Shown here one piece after another: positions 9,796 to 21,189 of a stretch of 64,000 nt of DNA; positions within the stretch are counted from its first letter, which is position 1; each line of letters opens with the position of its first letter. The notes beneath the pieces were generated by a model. The model saw only the letters and a program-made list of their open reading frames with translations. It did no database searches and was not told where the DNA came from. The stretch covers positions 4,033,501 to 4,097,500 of the forward strand of contig NC_090285.1 in the NCBI RefSeq assembly GCF_037392515.1. Reading direction: 5' to 3'. The position numbers were made by a program, and so were the translations under genes. This DNA is from Haliotis asinina (taxonomy: Eukaryota > Mollusca > Gastropoda > Lepetellida > Haliotidae).

Positions 9796-10761
9796 GGTTT
9801 AAGTAAGAGGTAATGGTTACGCTCACGAGTTGTGTCTGGTTTGGGATTCCCGTTCCGTCAATATACGAGACCGTTATATATGCAATAGGCTTCTCTGTCC
9901 AGTGACTCCTGAAACTGGCTATCGTATGGCTTAAGAGCTTGCGTTGTGTATTTTCCATGTAGTAATGAGAAAGTAGCCAACTGCAAATAGGCCCTATGAA
10001 TTGGGCTTCATTGCAGGTAAAAACATGGCAAATAGAGAAGAGAAATTCACTAATTTATTTACGAAGACCTAAACCTAGCCTAACCTAACACCAAACCCTA
10101 ACGGGACTATGTCTAAAACAAATAAATATATTGTTTCCTATGGTGAACGAAAAGCCTTTCTACTTGGTCTGGTATACCAGGACTCAAGCAATTGGGAATG
10201 TCTTCCCCTCAGGCGAACCAGAGGACTAAAGACAACGAGTGCTATGAAGCTACTCCCTCTACAGAGCTGGAGACAGGCAGTGCATGGGCTGCACATGCCA
10301 GGCACACCACGCTAACCTGTCGGGTGTGTTGTGACTAAGCACCTCAGCTTAGCCAAGAACATAATAACAACAACATCCTTGAATATTGCCAAAAACACCA
10401 TTTTCAGCGACTATTTACTCACCGTTGTCATGGTTGTACGTACGCCGTGTGCATCACCCGGAAGCGAGCGTACGCTAAATAGCATTCGGAATCGTTCGGG
10501 TACGAACCTTTTCGAGATAAAAAGTCCAAAAGGTATGTGCGAATGTCCACTTTCGCGATTTGTTAAGCTGTGTTTTGATTGGTCAATCTGAAAGGTTACC
10601 TGACGCGACCTCTCATAAGGTTTTGAGAATCAGTAGTGGAGTGTAACGAAAAGTATTGAGGCTAAGTTTACTTAGACTGCATAATTATACTGACCGGTGT
10701 CTCTCAGTGCATTTGTGTACGGCGTCGGTGGACGTCATTTAGCACAACTGTCGTTCCTTGA
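9796..10761. other. Intergenic, nothing recognised
   Basis: Scattered 'cctaacctaac' phrases at 10075-10105 resemble telomeric repeats only superficially. No convincing gene. Confidence 0.35.
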
Positions 10762-11010
10762 TTGGCAGTATTCCAGTTATATGTCGTGTGTCAGCTAACT
10801 GTCGGGGCTATACCAGTGCAGTATTACAGCTTTATAACGGGACGGTCTGTAAATCTGACAATACGGTGACTGACCGCATGAACATTGAAATGGGATACGA
10901 TAACATGCCTCAACGAAACTGGCAATCCTAACCATCCGATTCCTTCAGATACCTCTTCAACTCGAGCATGGGGCTTGAATACCCATGGATACACCCTGTT
11001 CTAACCTAAC
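10762..11010 (-). mobile_element. Degraded SINE family B copy, reverse orientation
   Basis: 'gcagtattccagttatatg', 'ggtctgtaaatctgacaata', 'accatccgattccttcagat' and 'acctcttcaactcgagcatg' follow the order of the reverse-oriented family B element, with many substitutions. Confidence 0.5.
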
Positions 11011-11940
11011 AACCTAATCGAATGTCCAATTAAAAACCTCCGATGTAGCCCACAACACGTGTAGACCAGGCATAATATTCGGGGCGAATCAAGAATATAA
11101 CAAGGATAATTGTCTTTTGATGTGTTATAACATGTTATCCCATTTTTGCGAACAGCAAAATCATCATTAAAGCAGTTTCCGTAACTTGAAAAGGCTTATA
11201 CCAGTCACCGAAACCCGAAAGTAAAAAAAAAAAGAAAACAAACCCGTGTCACTGTTGAATAACCATGAATTATTCCATTTTAGCCACCTCCAAACCACTG
11301 GTATATGCTACATTTGTCCGCCATTTTAGCTTTTCATCACTACATGTTCTTCATGTGGCGATGCGACGTAAACTTTTAACTCACTCACTCACTTTATATG
11401 ACCTGAGATCTAGATCCTAATAGGCGACGCTCTCGTCCGAAGAAAAATACACGTGCTGTGGAGTGTTAAATTCAGTGTGACAATGTCAATATTAACGTCA
11501 CAAATATTACTGACTCACGAAACAGAAAATCTGAGATCTCATATTGATTTGCCCCAACTTATTTGTACTTTGTGGGGATTACATAGCTGTTAGTCTAGGG
11601 ATCACAATAATTGTGGCACATGAGAATTAGGTGAATATAGTTTTGCTCCGTCTTTCAGCAAGACGACTTGGAAACTTTAACTTGGAAATAAAACGAATCC
11701 ACACGGTCATTTTGGGGGAATTAAAATTTTCATCAGGAATTGCTGTCGTCATAGTGCTATGAGGTTATTTCTGGAACAGTGGCTTTAGGTTGGTTAGGTT
11801 AATCTTCATTTAGTTATGTCTTTGACTATAACTAATGAAAGAAATCTGGCGATTCAGTGAGTTCATTGCATGGGCGAGGCTAATATAACTGGACTAAAGA
11901 AACTAACAGTAACTGGACATGTAAAATGGTCAACAGGCAC
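11011..11940. other. Intergenic; one SINE tail, otherwise nothing recognised
   Basis: A SINE 3' tail (gacgtaaacttttaactcac then (ACTC)n) is at about 11360-11395. The rest is unique sequence upstream of the promoter-like patch near 12.0 kb. Confidence 0.4.
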
Positions 11941-12004
11941 CCCTAGTTACCGTTTACTGCGGTATAGCGAAGAACGACCTTGAACTTCATTGCGCATACA
12001 TTTC

Positions 12005-12026
12005 CACTTCCGCATAAATCACGTGA
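12005..12026 (+). promoter_or_regulatory. Promoter-like patch: ETS-like site plus TCACGTGA E-box
   Basis: ACTTCCGC (an ETS-type core on the minus strand) at 12006-12013 is followed by the perfect palindrome TCACGTGA at 12019-12026. That sequence is an E-box of the MITF/TFE/USF type and is identical to the core of the CLEAR motif known from lysosomal genes. Both lie 80-100 bp upstream of a strong splice donor at 12106, fitting a TATA-less promoter for the downstream VPS13 gene. Motifs are seen; promoter function is inferred. Confidence 0.35.
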
Positions 12027-12039
12027 CAATGTAGCTAGT

Positions 12040-12105
12040 TAGCGGGATGCTCGGATATAGAAATGTCACTTCTGTCAAACGGTGATACAAGCGTTCTTGT
12101 CAAAG
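12040..12105 (+). other. Candidate 5' UTR exon 1 of VPS13 with a uORF
   Basis: A consensus donor AAAG|GTAAG sits at 12105/12106. The 3' boundary is well defined; the 5' boundary is a guess from the promoter motifs. If joined to the acceptor at 18805/18806, an ATG at 12063 opens an 18-codon upstream ORF (starts MSLLSNGDTSVLVK) that stops at 18817-18819, 22 nt before the VPS13 start. RNA evidence is needed; the exon could also belong to another gene. Confidence 0.3.
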
Positions 12106-12356
12106 GTAAGAACTGAAAATTTGTGATCCGGCTGAGCACATTCTGCTGATGATGCCTGTGAAATGTCACTTTTCTGTGAGCCGAAGGGAGTTCAGTCGCA
12201 TGTATCGTCTGTTAGGTTAGAGCGTTACCGTCTCTACATCTATTGCCGTCGGATCGATACAATTTTCATGAGTAATGAAGACGGTTTCCAGGACGAAAGC
12301 TGAGAATATGGTGGGTTTTGTCGAGATAATTCGTAGAGAAGACTTCACATCATGTA

Positions 12357-12364
12357 TGACGTCA
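12357..12364. promoter_or_regulatory. Perfect CRE palindrome
   Basis: TGACGTCA, about 250 bp downstream of the candidate VPS13 exon 1 donor. The same perfect octamer also occurs at 17590-17597 and 52793-52800. Motif only. Confidence 0.25.
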
Positions 12365-13928
12365 TTGTCGCGGCTGTCCTGCATTAGAAATTATATTGTC
12401 CACTGTCGTCTATCCCGTGTTGCCTGCCTGTGTTGACATCTGACCGCGGTTACCTGTAGTTGCCTCAAGACGGTTATGTTGATATGATCACATTACTCAT
12501 TATTGGATTAACATACCAGGGTAGAAACTCATTCAGAAGCAATATCTTCATATAGAAAGAGTTCCAGAGGTTGTCAAAGGATTCTGTATATGCAAAACTA
12601 TTTGCTTAAATTTTTCACACGAATCATTTCATGCATCCCCATCGAACATGATATGTTGGTATTACTGTCCTAACTATTTAATGGTGGTTTTGAACTTGTG
12701 AATGTGACTTGAAAGAGAGCGTGTCAAATCTTACCCACTGAACATAATCATGTTATCAGTAAGTGGATTGATTCTCAGGTTTTACCTAAGAACACATGTC
12801 ATGGGTGAAATTGTCTAATATGGGTGACATGATGTTTCGAAGTATTTTCATACTCCTTCATCACCTGATGAAAGAGAGATTGTGTCCCTCATATTATAGA
12901 AGTTTACTTTACATCCTTGAATTTTCACCTATTAATCATAACACTTCTAAATGCCATTCAGAGACCTAAAAACATGCTGATGATGAGGCGACCCCACCAC
13001 CCCTGTAAATGAGATAAAGAAAGTTTCGAAGACAGGTTTCCATAATGCACTGTGAAATGACAAATCAAATATGTGACTGTCTAGATATTCTGCATGTTTT
13101 TTTTTTCACAAGCAATAAAATAACTGAATATGTGTCATATAGTATGTAACTTATTATCTGACTGCTGGAAGCAGCATGCAGATGTATTTGGTTTGACTGT
13201 TCAGTCATCAATGACAGTATATTTTTATGCAACATTTCAACTGATTCTTTGATCCATTACTCTTGATAAACTTCCACACAGCCTCCAAAGAAAAGAAAAA
13301 GTTCACTTGATAAATCTATCATTTTGTTCAACAGGTTCAACTGAAGTGCATCAGTGGTCTTGGACTAACTATATTCGTTGTATATAGAAAACATGAAGTT
13401 CAGATTTAGTTCGGACATGAGCCCAAACTTTGATATGTTGCAAGGTGGCAATGATTGCTCTCAAATGTGTCTTCTATTGTCTATGTTTAAACTGATGTGA
13501 CTGGTGGATCCAATGTATGGTTTATATCCCAGTTAATTCAGGCTTGTTTAGCAATAGTACCGGTTAGTGTGAATGAATGAATGAATGAATGAATGTGTTA
13601 TTGATTTGTATTGATTAGGAAAATAATTGTCTTTAGAATTATTTGCTGGCATTAATGACTGCTTCATTTTACATGTTAAGCCTGTAATGAATAACCTGGA
13701 ATGGAATTGGCACTATGAGAACATGCCCTTGGCCTCAGACTAATTATATAGATATCCGTTAATTTTATCAGAGGAGAATTCCTATTTCTTATTTCTTATT
13801 CTGTCAAATTTGTCCTCACAGATCATTATGAGATACTTCCTAAATTATTGAGAAAATGTAGATCTTTTGATATGTGACCAACATATATTGGTCTCACTGC
13901 CATAATGTTACTAACAAAATGTTCAGCT

Positions 13929-14085
13929 GGTGAGTGAGTTAAATTTTACTTCCCTTTTAGCAATATTTCAGCAATATCGTGGCAGGGGACACCAGAAATT
14001 CGCTTCTTCTTCTAGGAAATGGAACCAAGGTCTTCAGCAGGATGAGCGAATGCTTTAACCACTGGGCTACCCCACCGCCCTTGGT
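13929..14085 (-). mobile_element. SINE family A, reverse orientation
   Basis: Begins with the reversed tail 'gtgagtgagttaaattttac' and 'agcaatatttcagcaatatc'. It continues with 'ggcaggggacaccagaaatt' and ends in the reversed tRNA-like head 'gaatgctttaaccactgggc' plus 'taccccaccgccc'. Nearly complete but short. Confidence 0.7.
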
Positions 14086-15449
14086 TCATGTGAATACATT
14101 GAACTGAATGATCATTTTGCTGAGCTCTTGTTATTTTAGGATGTGTAGGCGAACAGCACTCAACTGCCAATAGATCAGCTTGCAGAAGAGTTCTCTATTT
14201 TCAAACATGTTCAGCAAATTTGTTTCACATTAGATCCAGCTGCTTCACTGATGCTACCAGAGCTTACAGCATCTCTGATATCATGGAGTGTATCCGACTT
14301 TTCGAAGCATGACAGGGAATTAATGGCCAACAGCGTTCGGTCTGGTGTCCCTTGACTCACGAGTAGGTATCGTATGGGTGATCAACTGGACAGTGGTGTC
14401 ATTTGGTCAGTTGGTGTGGGATCCTGGTCTCTGGGGTGAGAGGCTCATTGTAGGCAGCTACAGTGGTGGGAAGAGATCCAGTAACCAGCGTGAGTTCCCT
14501 CCCTACTGAATCTATTGATCTGGGATGCTTGTGGAACTGACGCAGCCAAGTCACTGGCTTGGGAGAGGAACATTATTAGAATTCCGTCAATAGATTCAAC
14601 TATGGCATTCAGCGGTGAACTGCAATATGTCTGCCCCCAACCATTATCAGTCTCCATTGTATGCTAACATAGCCAGACTTCCACTCTTGTATATATGTTC
14701 TCCATGTGTATATACTTACGGATGCACCAGTACTTGTCAGACACATCCTCTATCACATGTTGCCTGTGTATCAATCTGTGTGCCAACTAAAACAATGCAA
14801 ATGGCTGTCATATCAGGCTGGCAGTATGTTAGATTCACAGTTTAGATTTGATGAATAATAAGAGCGATGGAATATTGTGTAGATGAAAATTTCATTACAT
14901 TATGATGCAATGTTTTGGTGTAGATTCTTATGTCGTTGTCCAGAAAGAGTGAAAGTTGATCTTTCTTTACACCATTACCCCCATTGGCGTTGTAAGTTTT
15001 GGAATATTGGATTGTCATCCAGGCGTTATAGGCTATTTAAGGTCATCCTTGGAAGTAGTTTTGTTGAACAGTGCCAGGTCATCATAATTAGACAGGTACC
15101 ATCTTTGCTGTAATAGGTTCCTTGGTTTTCCAAACTGACGAGTGATGTCAGTGTCGTCATGTAGGTGGTGGGAGTTTAGTTTGCTGTCAGTATTCATGCA
15201 GTAGCAAACAAGCATTTTGGAGCCAACATTTCTTTTATCAATGCTAAACAATTACTTGTCGTTTTTATGTTGTTAAGTAAATGTTGTATTTGAACATGGT
15301 CTATATGCAGTGAGTATGAATGGTAGATGTAATTGATTTTGTTGGATGTTCATTGTTACATATAGACCTGAAGTGTGCTTCTCACTATATGTTAGGTCAT
15401 CTCTTGTTTTCCCAGAATAACCTCATTTGAGGTTTTTGTTTTGGAGGGA

Positions 15450-15560
15450 CAGGTTTTACTTTTCGCTAAGAGATCGCTTCCCAGGTTTTACTTTTCCTTA
15501 GTAAGATCGCTTCCCAGGTTTTACTTTTCCTTAGTAAGGCCGCTTTCCAGTTTTTACTTT
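15450..15560. repeat. ~33-bp tandem repeat, about 3.4 copies
   Basis: Unit 'aggttttacttttccttagt' followed by 'aagatcgcttccc', repeated with period 32-33 bp and small differences. Confidence 0.8.
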
Positions 15561-16914
15561 TTTTAACTTTATATGAACATCAACATGCAAATAATACATG
15601 AGTGTTTGAAATCAATTGAAAAATTTTGTTCATGATTAAGCTCAAGGTACAAATGTTTTTTGAACCCCAATTCTCAGATTCTTAAGCAAACGCTCTACCG
15701 CACGGCCACTGGGCCGATGAAGATGGTGGGGTTAAATTATTTACTTATAGTTACTGTCATTAAATTGACTTTACTTTCACTTCAGTTATTGTTATGTAGC
15801 TTCATTAATGATCATCTGCATTGTAATTATCCATCACTGATTTGTTAGGGAAAACATTTCTCCTCGGTTTTAGTAGACAGTGTCACTGTATACATATATA
15901 TACATCAAAAATACATACATCATTGACATTACTGACAAATTATTGGTAGAACAGTTCCATTCATGTTTTTATTTTCATTATCATGACTTTTCTTCATGCT
16001 AGTACATTACATTTGTATAAGGAGTTATGATCAAATTGTGATCGTGTTGTTTTTGAGGGTTTCGTTACCAGGATTGCATACTATGTACTTACTTATATAC
16101 TACTTTTGTCCGCTGGGTCATAAACAGCTTCAGTTCATGATTAGTGTGGGGAATTATTATGCTTACAGATCTTTAGAAAATAATAATGGCGTACAGACAC
16201 AATTCGCTGATATCATTTAGCTGAAGGTTATATGGCTCATCCTCATTCACTTCTCTGATTGGTCACAACAGCAGAGAGTTTTGTGAGCATGGTGAAGTGT
16301 ACTCTGCCTTTTATTGGAAGTTCTACATAGTGTTCTGTTTGCTGACACAATGTCGGTGATAAGGTAAAAGTGGGCACCTGTTGCCATGGTTATGAGAGCA
16401 GTTGAAGAGTAAGTGAGTGTGATGTTTGTTACAGAGTGGGACGGCTTGCCAGAGCCTCCTGGACTAATTTCTGTCTGAACAACACAACAAGTGGTTGTTC
16501 ACCGTTGATGACACACATATACCTAGTTGATATTAAGGCAAGGTCAGTTGTCATTGATAATATCATGCAATTTGACAATTTCACTCTTACAGCCAGGTCC
16601 CTGTTCAACAAAGTGATCTTCACATTGACTAAGGTGAATGCAACTCTCGTACTTTCTTGAAGCCTTATCACACGACTAAGATTGTTCAGTGCAATGACCA
16701 CTGTTCTTTCATTTTTGTCAAATATGATATTAGCACAATTTACTAGTAAATAGTCATCACAGTGAAAATCTGTGCTTGATGGAGTGCGACTCAATCATGG
16801 TGAGTTTCACAATTTAGTCTTGCCATTTTAATAGTCATGTGATTCAGTATCATGTTTCATGTTGTAGACTGCAGCGAAGCAGTTGGGTCATGAGGCTAAT
16901 GTGAAGGTATGACA

Positions 16915-17030
16915 TTTCCCAAGTATCAGGGCAGGGAACATCAGGGCTAAACACATAATTCCAATTCCTGAGTGAGTAATGAAAAACAAGCAAATGCTTT
17001 GACCATAGAGGTACCACACCATCTCCTATA
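16915..17030 (-). mobile_element. Degraded SINE family A, reverse orientation
   Basis: 'agggcagggaacatcagggc' and 'gcaaatgctttgaccataga' plus 'ggtaccacaccatc' follow the reversed head order with many changes. Confidence 0.45.
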
Positions 17031-17888
17031 AAGACTGAACATTAAAACTTCTCATGTTGTACCGAGTACAAATTATGTCACTCTTCTCGGGTCTCATCAC
17101 GGACAAAGACGTGGCAAGTTACATGAACATTATGAACAAAAGTATGCATGAAGTAACTGGGATATATTCAAGGCAATAATAACTTCTGTGGGTGTTTTCA
17201 CTGAATTCAGTAGAGTCTTTGCCATATCCAGTATTGTTTTGTGCAATGAGGGTTTGCTGACATGCAGAGTTGTCACAGTATATCACACAGAATACTGTGC
17301 AGGTATGTGATAAGACAATAACACAACCCCCAGGCCTGACCTAACTGACCTACTCAGGCCCTGGACTCTGCTTATCCTGCTTCTTATAGAGTTATCTTAA
17401 TTGTTTGTACATGCAGAGACTTGGTACAATTATTAAATCTATACATGAAGCTGGTGTATATCCACATAATGACATATACTTGTTTGTTACTCGCCTGTCG
17501 AAGATACTTTGATACTTTTTATAGCAATATAGCAATATTATACTAGTGTAATACCTCTATACGTATGATATCATAATGGTTTACACTTATGACGTCATGC
17601 CAGTTGTCGCAGTGGTACTAGACCAGGTTGCTTGACTTGTGGGAAGCTGAGAGTTATCATGAAATAATAATTTTATGACAGAGTCCTTATACTGTAGACA
17701 GTTTCACAGCAGTTTTATACCAATTTATGTTAGAGAGTAATAAGCAGAATAGTAAAGTCGCTTCCATGAAATACCATCTTTATTAAACTCATGAATGATT
17801 TAGTAATAACTGAGCGAAAGGGAATCTGATACCAAATCATCAACTCGTTTAATAAAAATGGTATCACTCAGAAGGTCGTTTAGTATCA

Positions 17889-18785
17889 TCTGTGTGGTGA
17901 TATACGCCTGTAATAACATGCCTGTAATGATAACGTGTGGTGGTACATGCCTGTAATGATAATGTGTGGTGGTACATGCCTATAATGATAACATGTGGTG
18001 GTACATGCCTGTAATGATAACATGTGTAGTGGTACATGCCTATAGTGACGTGTGGTGGTACATGCCTGTAATGATAAGATGTGTGGTGGTACATGCCTAT
18101 AATTATAAGATGTGTTTTGGTACATGCCTGTAATGAAAACATGTGTGGTGGTACATGCCTATAATGATAACGTGTTATGGTACATGCCCGTAATGATAAC
18201 ATGTGGTGGTATATACCTGTAATAACATGCCTATAATGATAACATGTGTGGTGGTACATGCCTATAATGATAACGTGTGGTGGTACATGCCTGTAATGAT
18301 AACATGTGATTGTACATGCCTGTAATGATAGTGTGTGGTGGTACATGCCTATAATGATAACGTGTGGTGGTACATGCCTATAATGATAACGTGTGGTGGT
18401 ACATGCCTATAATGATAACGTGTGGTGGTACATGCCTGTAATGATAGTGTGTGGTGGTACATGCCTATAATGATAACGTGTGGTGGTACATGCCTGTAAT
18501 GATAACATGTGTAGTGGTATATGCCTGTAATGATAACATGTGTGGTGGTACATGCCTATAGTGACAACGTGTGGTGGTACATGCCTGTAATGATAACACA
18601 TGTGATGGTACATGCCTGTAATGATAACATCTGGTGGTATACCCCTGTAATGGCATGACATGTGGTATATGCCTGTAATGATGACACATGTGTGGTGGTA
18701 CATGCCTGTAATGATAACACATATGGTGGTATACACCTGTAGTGATAATTCATGTGTGTTGGTATACGCCTGCAATGGTATATAC
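17889..18785. repeat. ~29-bp minisatellite abutting the VPS13 start exon
   Basis: About 30 units of roughly 27-30 bp, core 'gtggtggtacatgcctgtaa' followed by 'tgataac(a/g)tgt'. Units vary at a few positions (cctgtaa/cctataa; cgtgtgg/catgtgg). The last units end about 25 bp before the splice acceptor at 18805, so the branch-point region of that intron lies in or next to the array. Minus-strand frames rich in His, Tyr and Cys are repeat artefacts. Confidence 0.9.
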
Positions 18786-18805
18786 ATGTATGGATTTGTT
18801 TCCAG

Positions 18806-18841
18806 GTTGTGGGGGATGAGAGGCGACAGTGAACAGACACA
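18806..18841 (+). other. VPS13 5' UTR segment of the start-codon exon
   Basis: The acceptor 'ttgtttccag' ends at 18805. The following 36 nt contain in-frame stops and lead to the ATG at 18842, in context 'gacacaATGt' with A at -3. The boundary is inferred from the acceptor consensus; without it the exon could start further upstream. Confidence 0.5.
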
Positions 18842-18938
18842 ATGTTCGAGAGTGTGGTGGCCAACCTCCTCAACAAGTACTTTGGGAAGTACATCCAGAA
18901 CCTCGACGCTAGCAACCTCAACGTCAGCATCCTCCAGG
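18842..18938 (+). CDS. VPS13: VPS13 (A/C type) coding exon 1, residues 1-32
   Basis: First coding exon of a VPS13-family bridge-like lipid transfer protein. These are very long rod proteins that carry phospholipids between membranes at contact sites, for example ER with mitochondria, lipid droplets or endolysosomes. It encodes MFESVVANLLNKYFGKYI and continues through NLDASNLNVSILQ, matching the invariant Chorein_N start of VPS13A/C (M-x-x-E-S/G-V-V-x-x-L-L-N-x-x-x-G-x-Y). It ends at donor CCAGG|GTATGT in phase 1, giving a split Gly codon. Four further exons in the window continue the same domain with matching phases and order. Codon choice is richer in G/C (ctc, aac, ctc) than the flanking intron. 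An exon-1 break after this Gly is also what I recall for vertebrate VPS13A. A/C type rather than D is favoured by later residues. Confidence 0.9.
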
Positions 18939-19136
18939 GTATGTAGTGTCAGTGGGAGACAAATTGTGCCCCAATGCTCACAGGGCCCAACCAATCCCTT
19001 GACAGTGTTGACATTCCAGATCCTCAGTTTAACGAGGTACAGTCATCCCTCTCAATAATGCGCTTCACGATACTGCAGATTCGGTTAAACGGCGGGGTAA
19101 TCCGTGGCTCCCATAAAAAATAGTTGAACTGCGATC

Positions 19137-19219
19137 ACACCCCTTCACGAAATCGAAAATAGCTCATCAACAAATCAGCACCCCTTCACGAAATCGAAAA
19201 TAGCTCATCAACAAATCAG
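19137..19219. repeat. 41-bp direct duplication
   Basis: 'caccccttcacgaaatcgaa' followed by 'aatagctcatcaacaaatca' occurs twice back to back, essentially unchanged. Confidence 0.9.
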
Positions 19220-19539
19220 CTGTTGTGCTCTGAAAAATTTTGTAAAGTAGTGAAATTCAGTGCGGATGGCAACTGACAGTGTTTATTGTACATATTGATT
19301 GTCTTTCAGATGATAAGATCATGCAGTTTTTTTCTCAATAATAATCATACAAACATCATAGCAGTAACCTATGAAAGACAGGACATTCTATCAGTTGAGT
19401 TACGATGAGTACTTACAATGTTTGCTGTGGTGCAACACACCGCACTATAGCGAGGTAAAACCCAGTCATCCTAGGATGTGTGGTGTCAGAAACCACACTT
19501 TATTTGATTAAATTCAAACCCAATTTTATTCATTGAAAC

Positions 19540-19850
19540 TGTTGACAGAAACAACAGAGACACGATGAGAGAATGGCATTTCTTCATTCCATACGCGTAC
19601 AACTTCCGCTTACCCCCTGTTTTTCATGCCTACCACGATAACACCAATTTCAGGTTATTCTTAGCAATCACAAACAGATTACAGTTTGAATCTGTTGACA
19701 GAAACAACAGAGACACGATGAGAGAATGGCATTTCTTCATTCTGTACGCGTACAACTTCCGCTTACCCCCTGTTTTTCGCGCCTACCACGATAACACCAA
19801 TTTCAGGTTATTCTTAGCAATCACAAACAGATTACAGTTTGACTCGTTGA
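19540..19850 (+). repeat. 153-bp tandem duplication, two copies
   Basis: The segment starting 'gttgacagaaacaacagaga' at 19541 repeats at 19694, with only a few differences (for example 'cattcca' versus 'cattctg', 'catgcc' versus 'cgcgcc'). Since 153 is 51 codons, a (+) frame of 143 codons stays open over both copies (19565-19996; block MREWHFF and LPPVF repeated). It lies within an intron, has no recognised family and shows no splice context; I treat it as non-coding. Confidence 0.8.
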
Positions 19851-21189
19851 AGTCATTTTTAACAACTGAATGGCTAACATTTTGTTTTTTACGATCAAAG
19901 TTGCAAGTACTGCTGGAAGTCAGCAGTGACGTGTTAAATTGTCTCCTATGTAAAATATATCCAGACAGGTATGGCCTGTATTCATTGTTATGTTAGATAT
20001 GTTTGCAGAAAACATGCATTATATATCAACCCGATAGCAATGTATAATAATCTGTTACAAAAACGTATTAATATAAAATATTCTGATAATGGAATAGAAG
20101 TTCTTTGATGTAATATTATCCGATCGTTTTTACCTGAATCACTGGCACATTGGACCAAAACATCTGTGCACAGCTGATCGCGATTTCTGGTTTAGTTGAA
20201 TAACAGGAAGCATAACAGGAACAATTAGGTTATCATGTATAGTGATTTTTTTATTTCAAGTTTCCCGTACATATATATGTTTTCATTTTCAAAGTTTGTT
20301 TATTTTCACCTTCAACGATACAATATAGTTTTGACTAAGGCAAAAGTACACGATATAGCAGTTTTGTTATGTCCTTGGAAAATACGATTTTACTTGGCCT
20401 TTGTTCAACATTTTGTAATAGGTACTATAACACAGATGTCTAATAACGCTTAGCTGGAGTAGTGGTTGATTGATAAGTTCTGGGCCTCACATTGAAGTTT
20501 AAATGAAGTGTAAAATGAAAATCATTTATTGTGGATATTTCTTAATCCATATGTATTGATTCTTTTGAGCAAATTGTTTCAACAAAACAAAACCATCCAT
20601 GAAAATGTGTACACAAGATGCCAGTTCCTATGTGCAGCATGTTTACATATAAATAGGAGTTTTGAAGGAGACCTGGTCCTGAAAGGCAGCAGCAGAAAAA
20701 GAGAACATCCCTAATATGGTAGTAATCGACCAGTGAATGTGTGAGCACCACATTGCTGTTCTGTATACATTTCATAGGAGTATATTCCATATCATAGAAA
20801 TCTTCAACAATTGAGGTTATATTAGTTCATTAGGATCCAAAGCTTCTGATAGTCAATGCACATAGAACAGTATTTCTCATGTTAATTCAGCTCTGTGTGT
20901 CGTTGATCCAGAAAGGTTTGTTCAAATATGTTTCACCAATGGATTAAACTTTGATCCATCACTTCCATCCTTCACCCACACAAGGATCAAAATAGTTGAT
21001 GCTTTTGACATTAGCACCATATAAGAAGGCAAGTCAGTGACTTTGTCATTAAAGGTTATAAAGTAAGAGATGTGGAGCAGCAGTGCAGAAATCAGTTACA
21101 GTCAAACTCCTTCAGCACCTACACTTGACCTTCTTCCATGAACTTCTAGGTGTTTGCTGATTATGGGGAAAGAAAAGTTTTGGCACTCA

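Larger units (their letters stand above)
12106..17888 (+). other. Putative 5' UTR intron of VPS13
   Basis: No coding exon recognised. Contains (GAAT)n at 13571-13594, a reverse SINE at 13929-14085, a ~33-bp tandem repeat at 15450-15560, a tRNA-like SINE scrap near 15655-15715 and a decayed reverse SINE at 16915-17030. If the candidate exon 1 is wrong, this is simply intergenic DNA. Confidence 0.35.

Noticed and set aside
10075..10105. Interstitial telomere-like repeats (cctaac)
   Set aside because: Only a few imperfect hexamers, not a tandem TTAGGG-type array.
15655..15715. Minus-strand tRNA-like sequence ('gccgtgcggtagagcgtttg')
   Set aside because: B-box-like and A-box-like phrases are present, but no complete cloverleaf could be drawn. 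Probably another SINE head scrap.
17864..18994. Long minus-strand frames with His/Tyr/Cys repeats (up to 195 codons)
   Set aside because: They follow the minisatellite period and run antisense through the well-supported VPS13 start exon.
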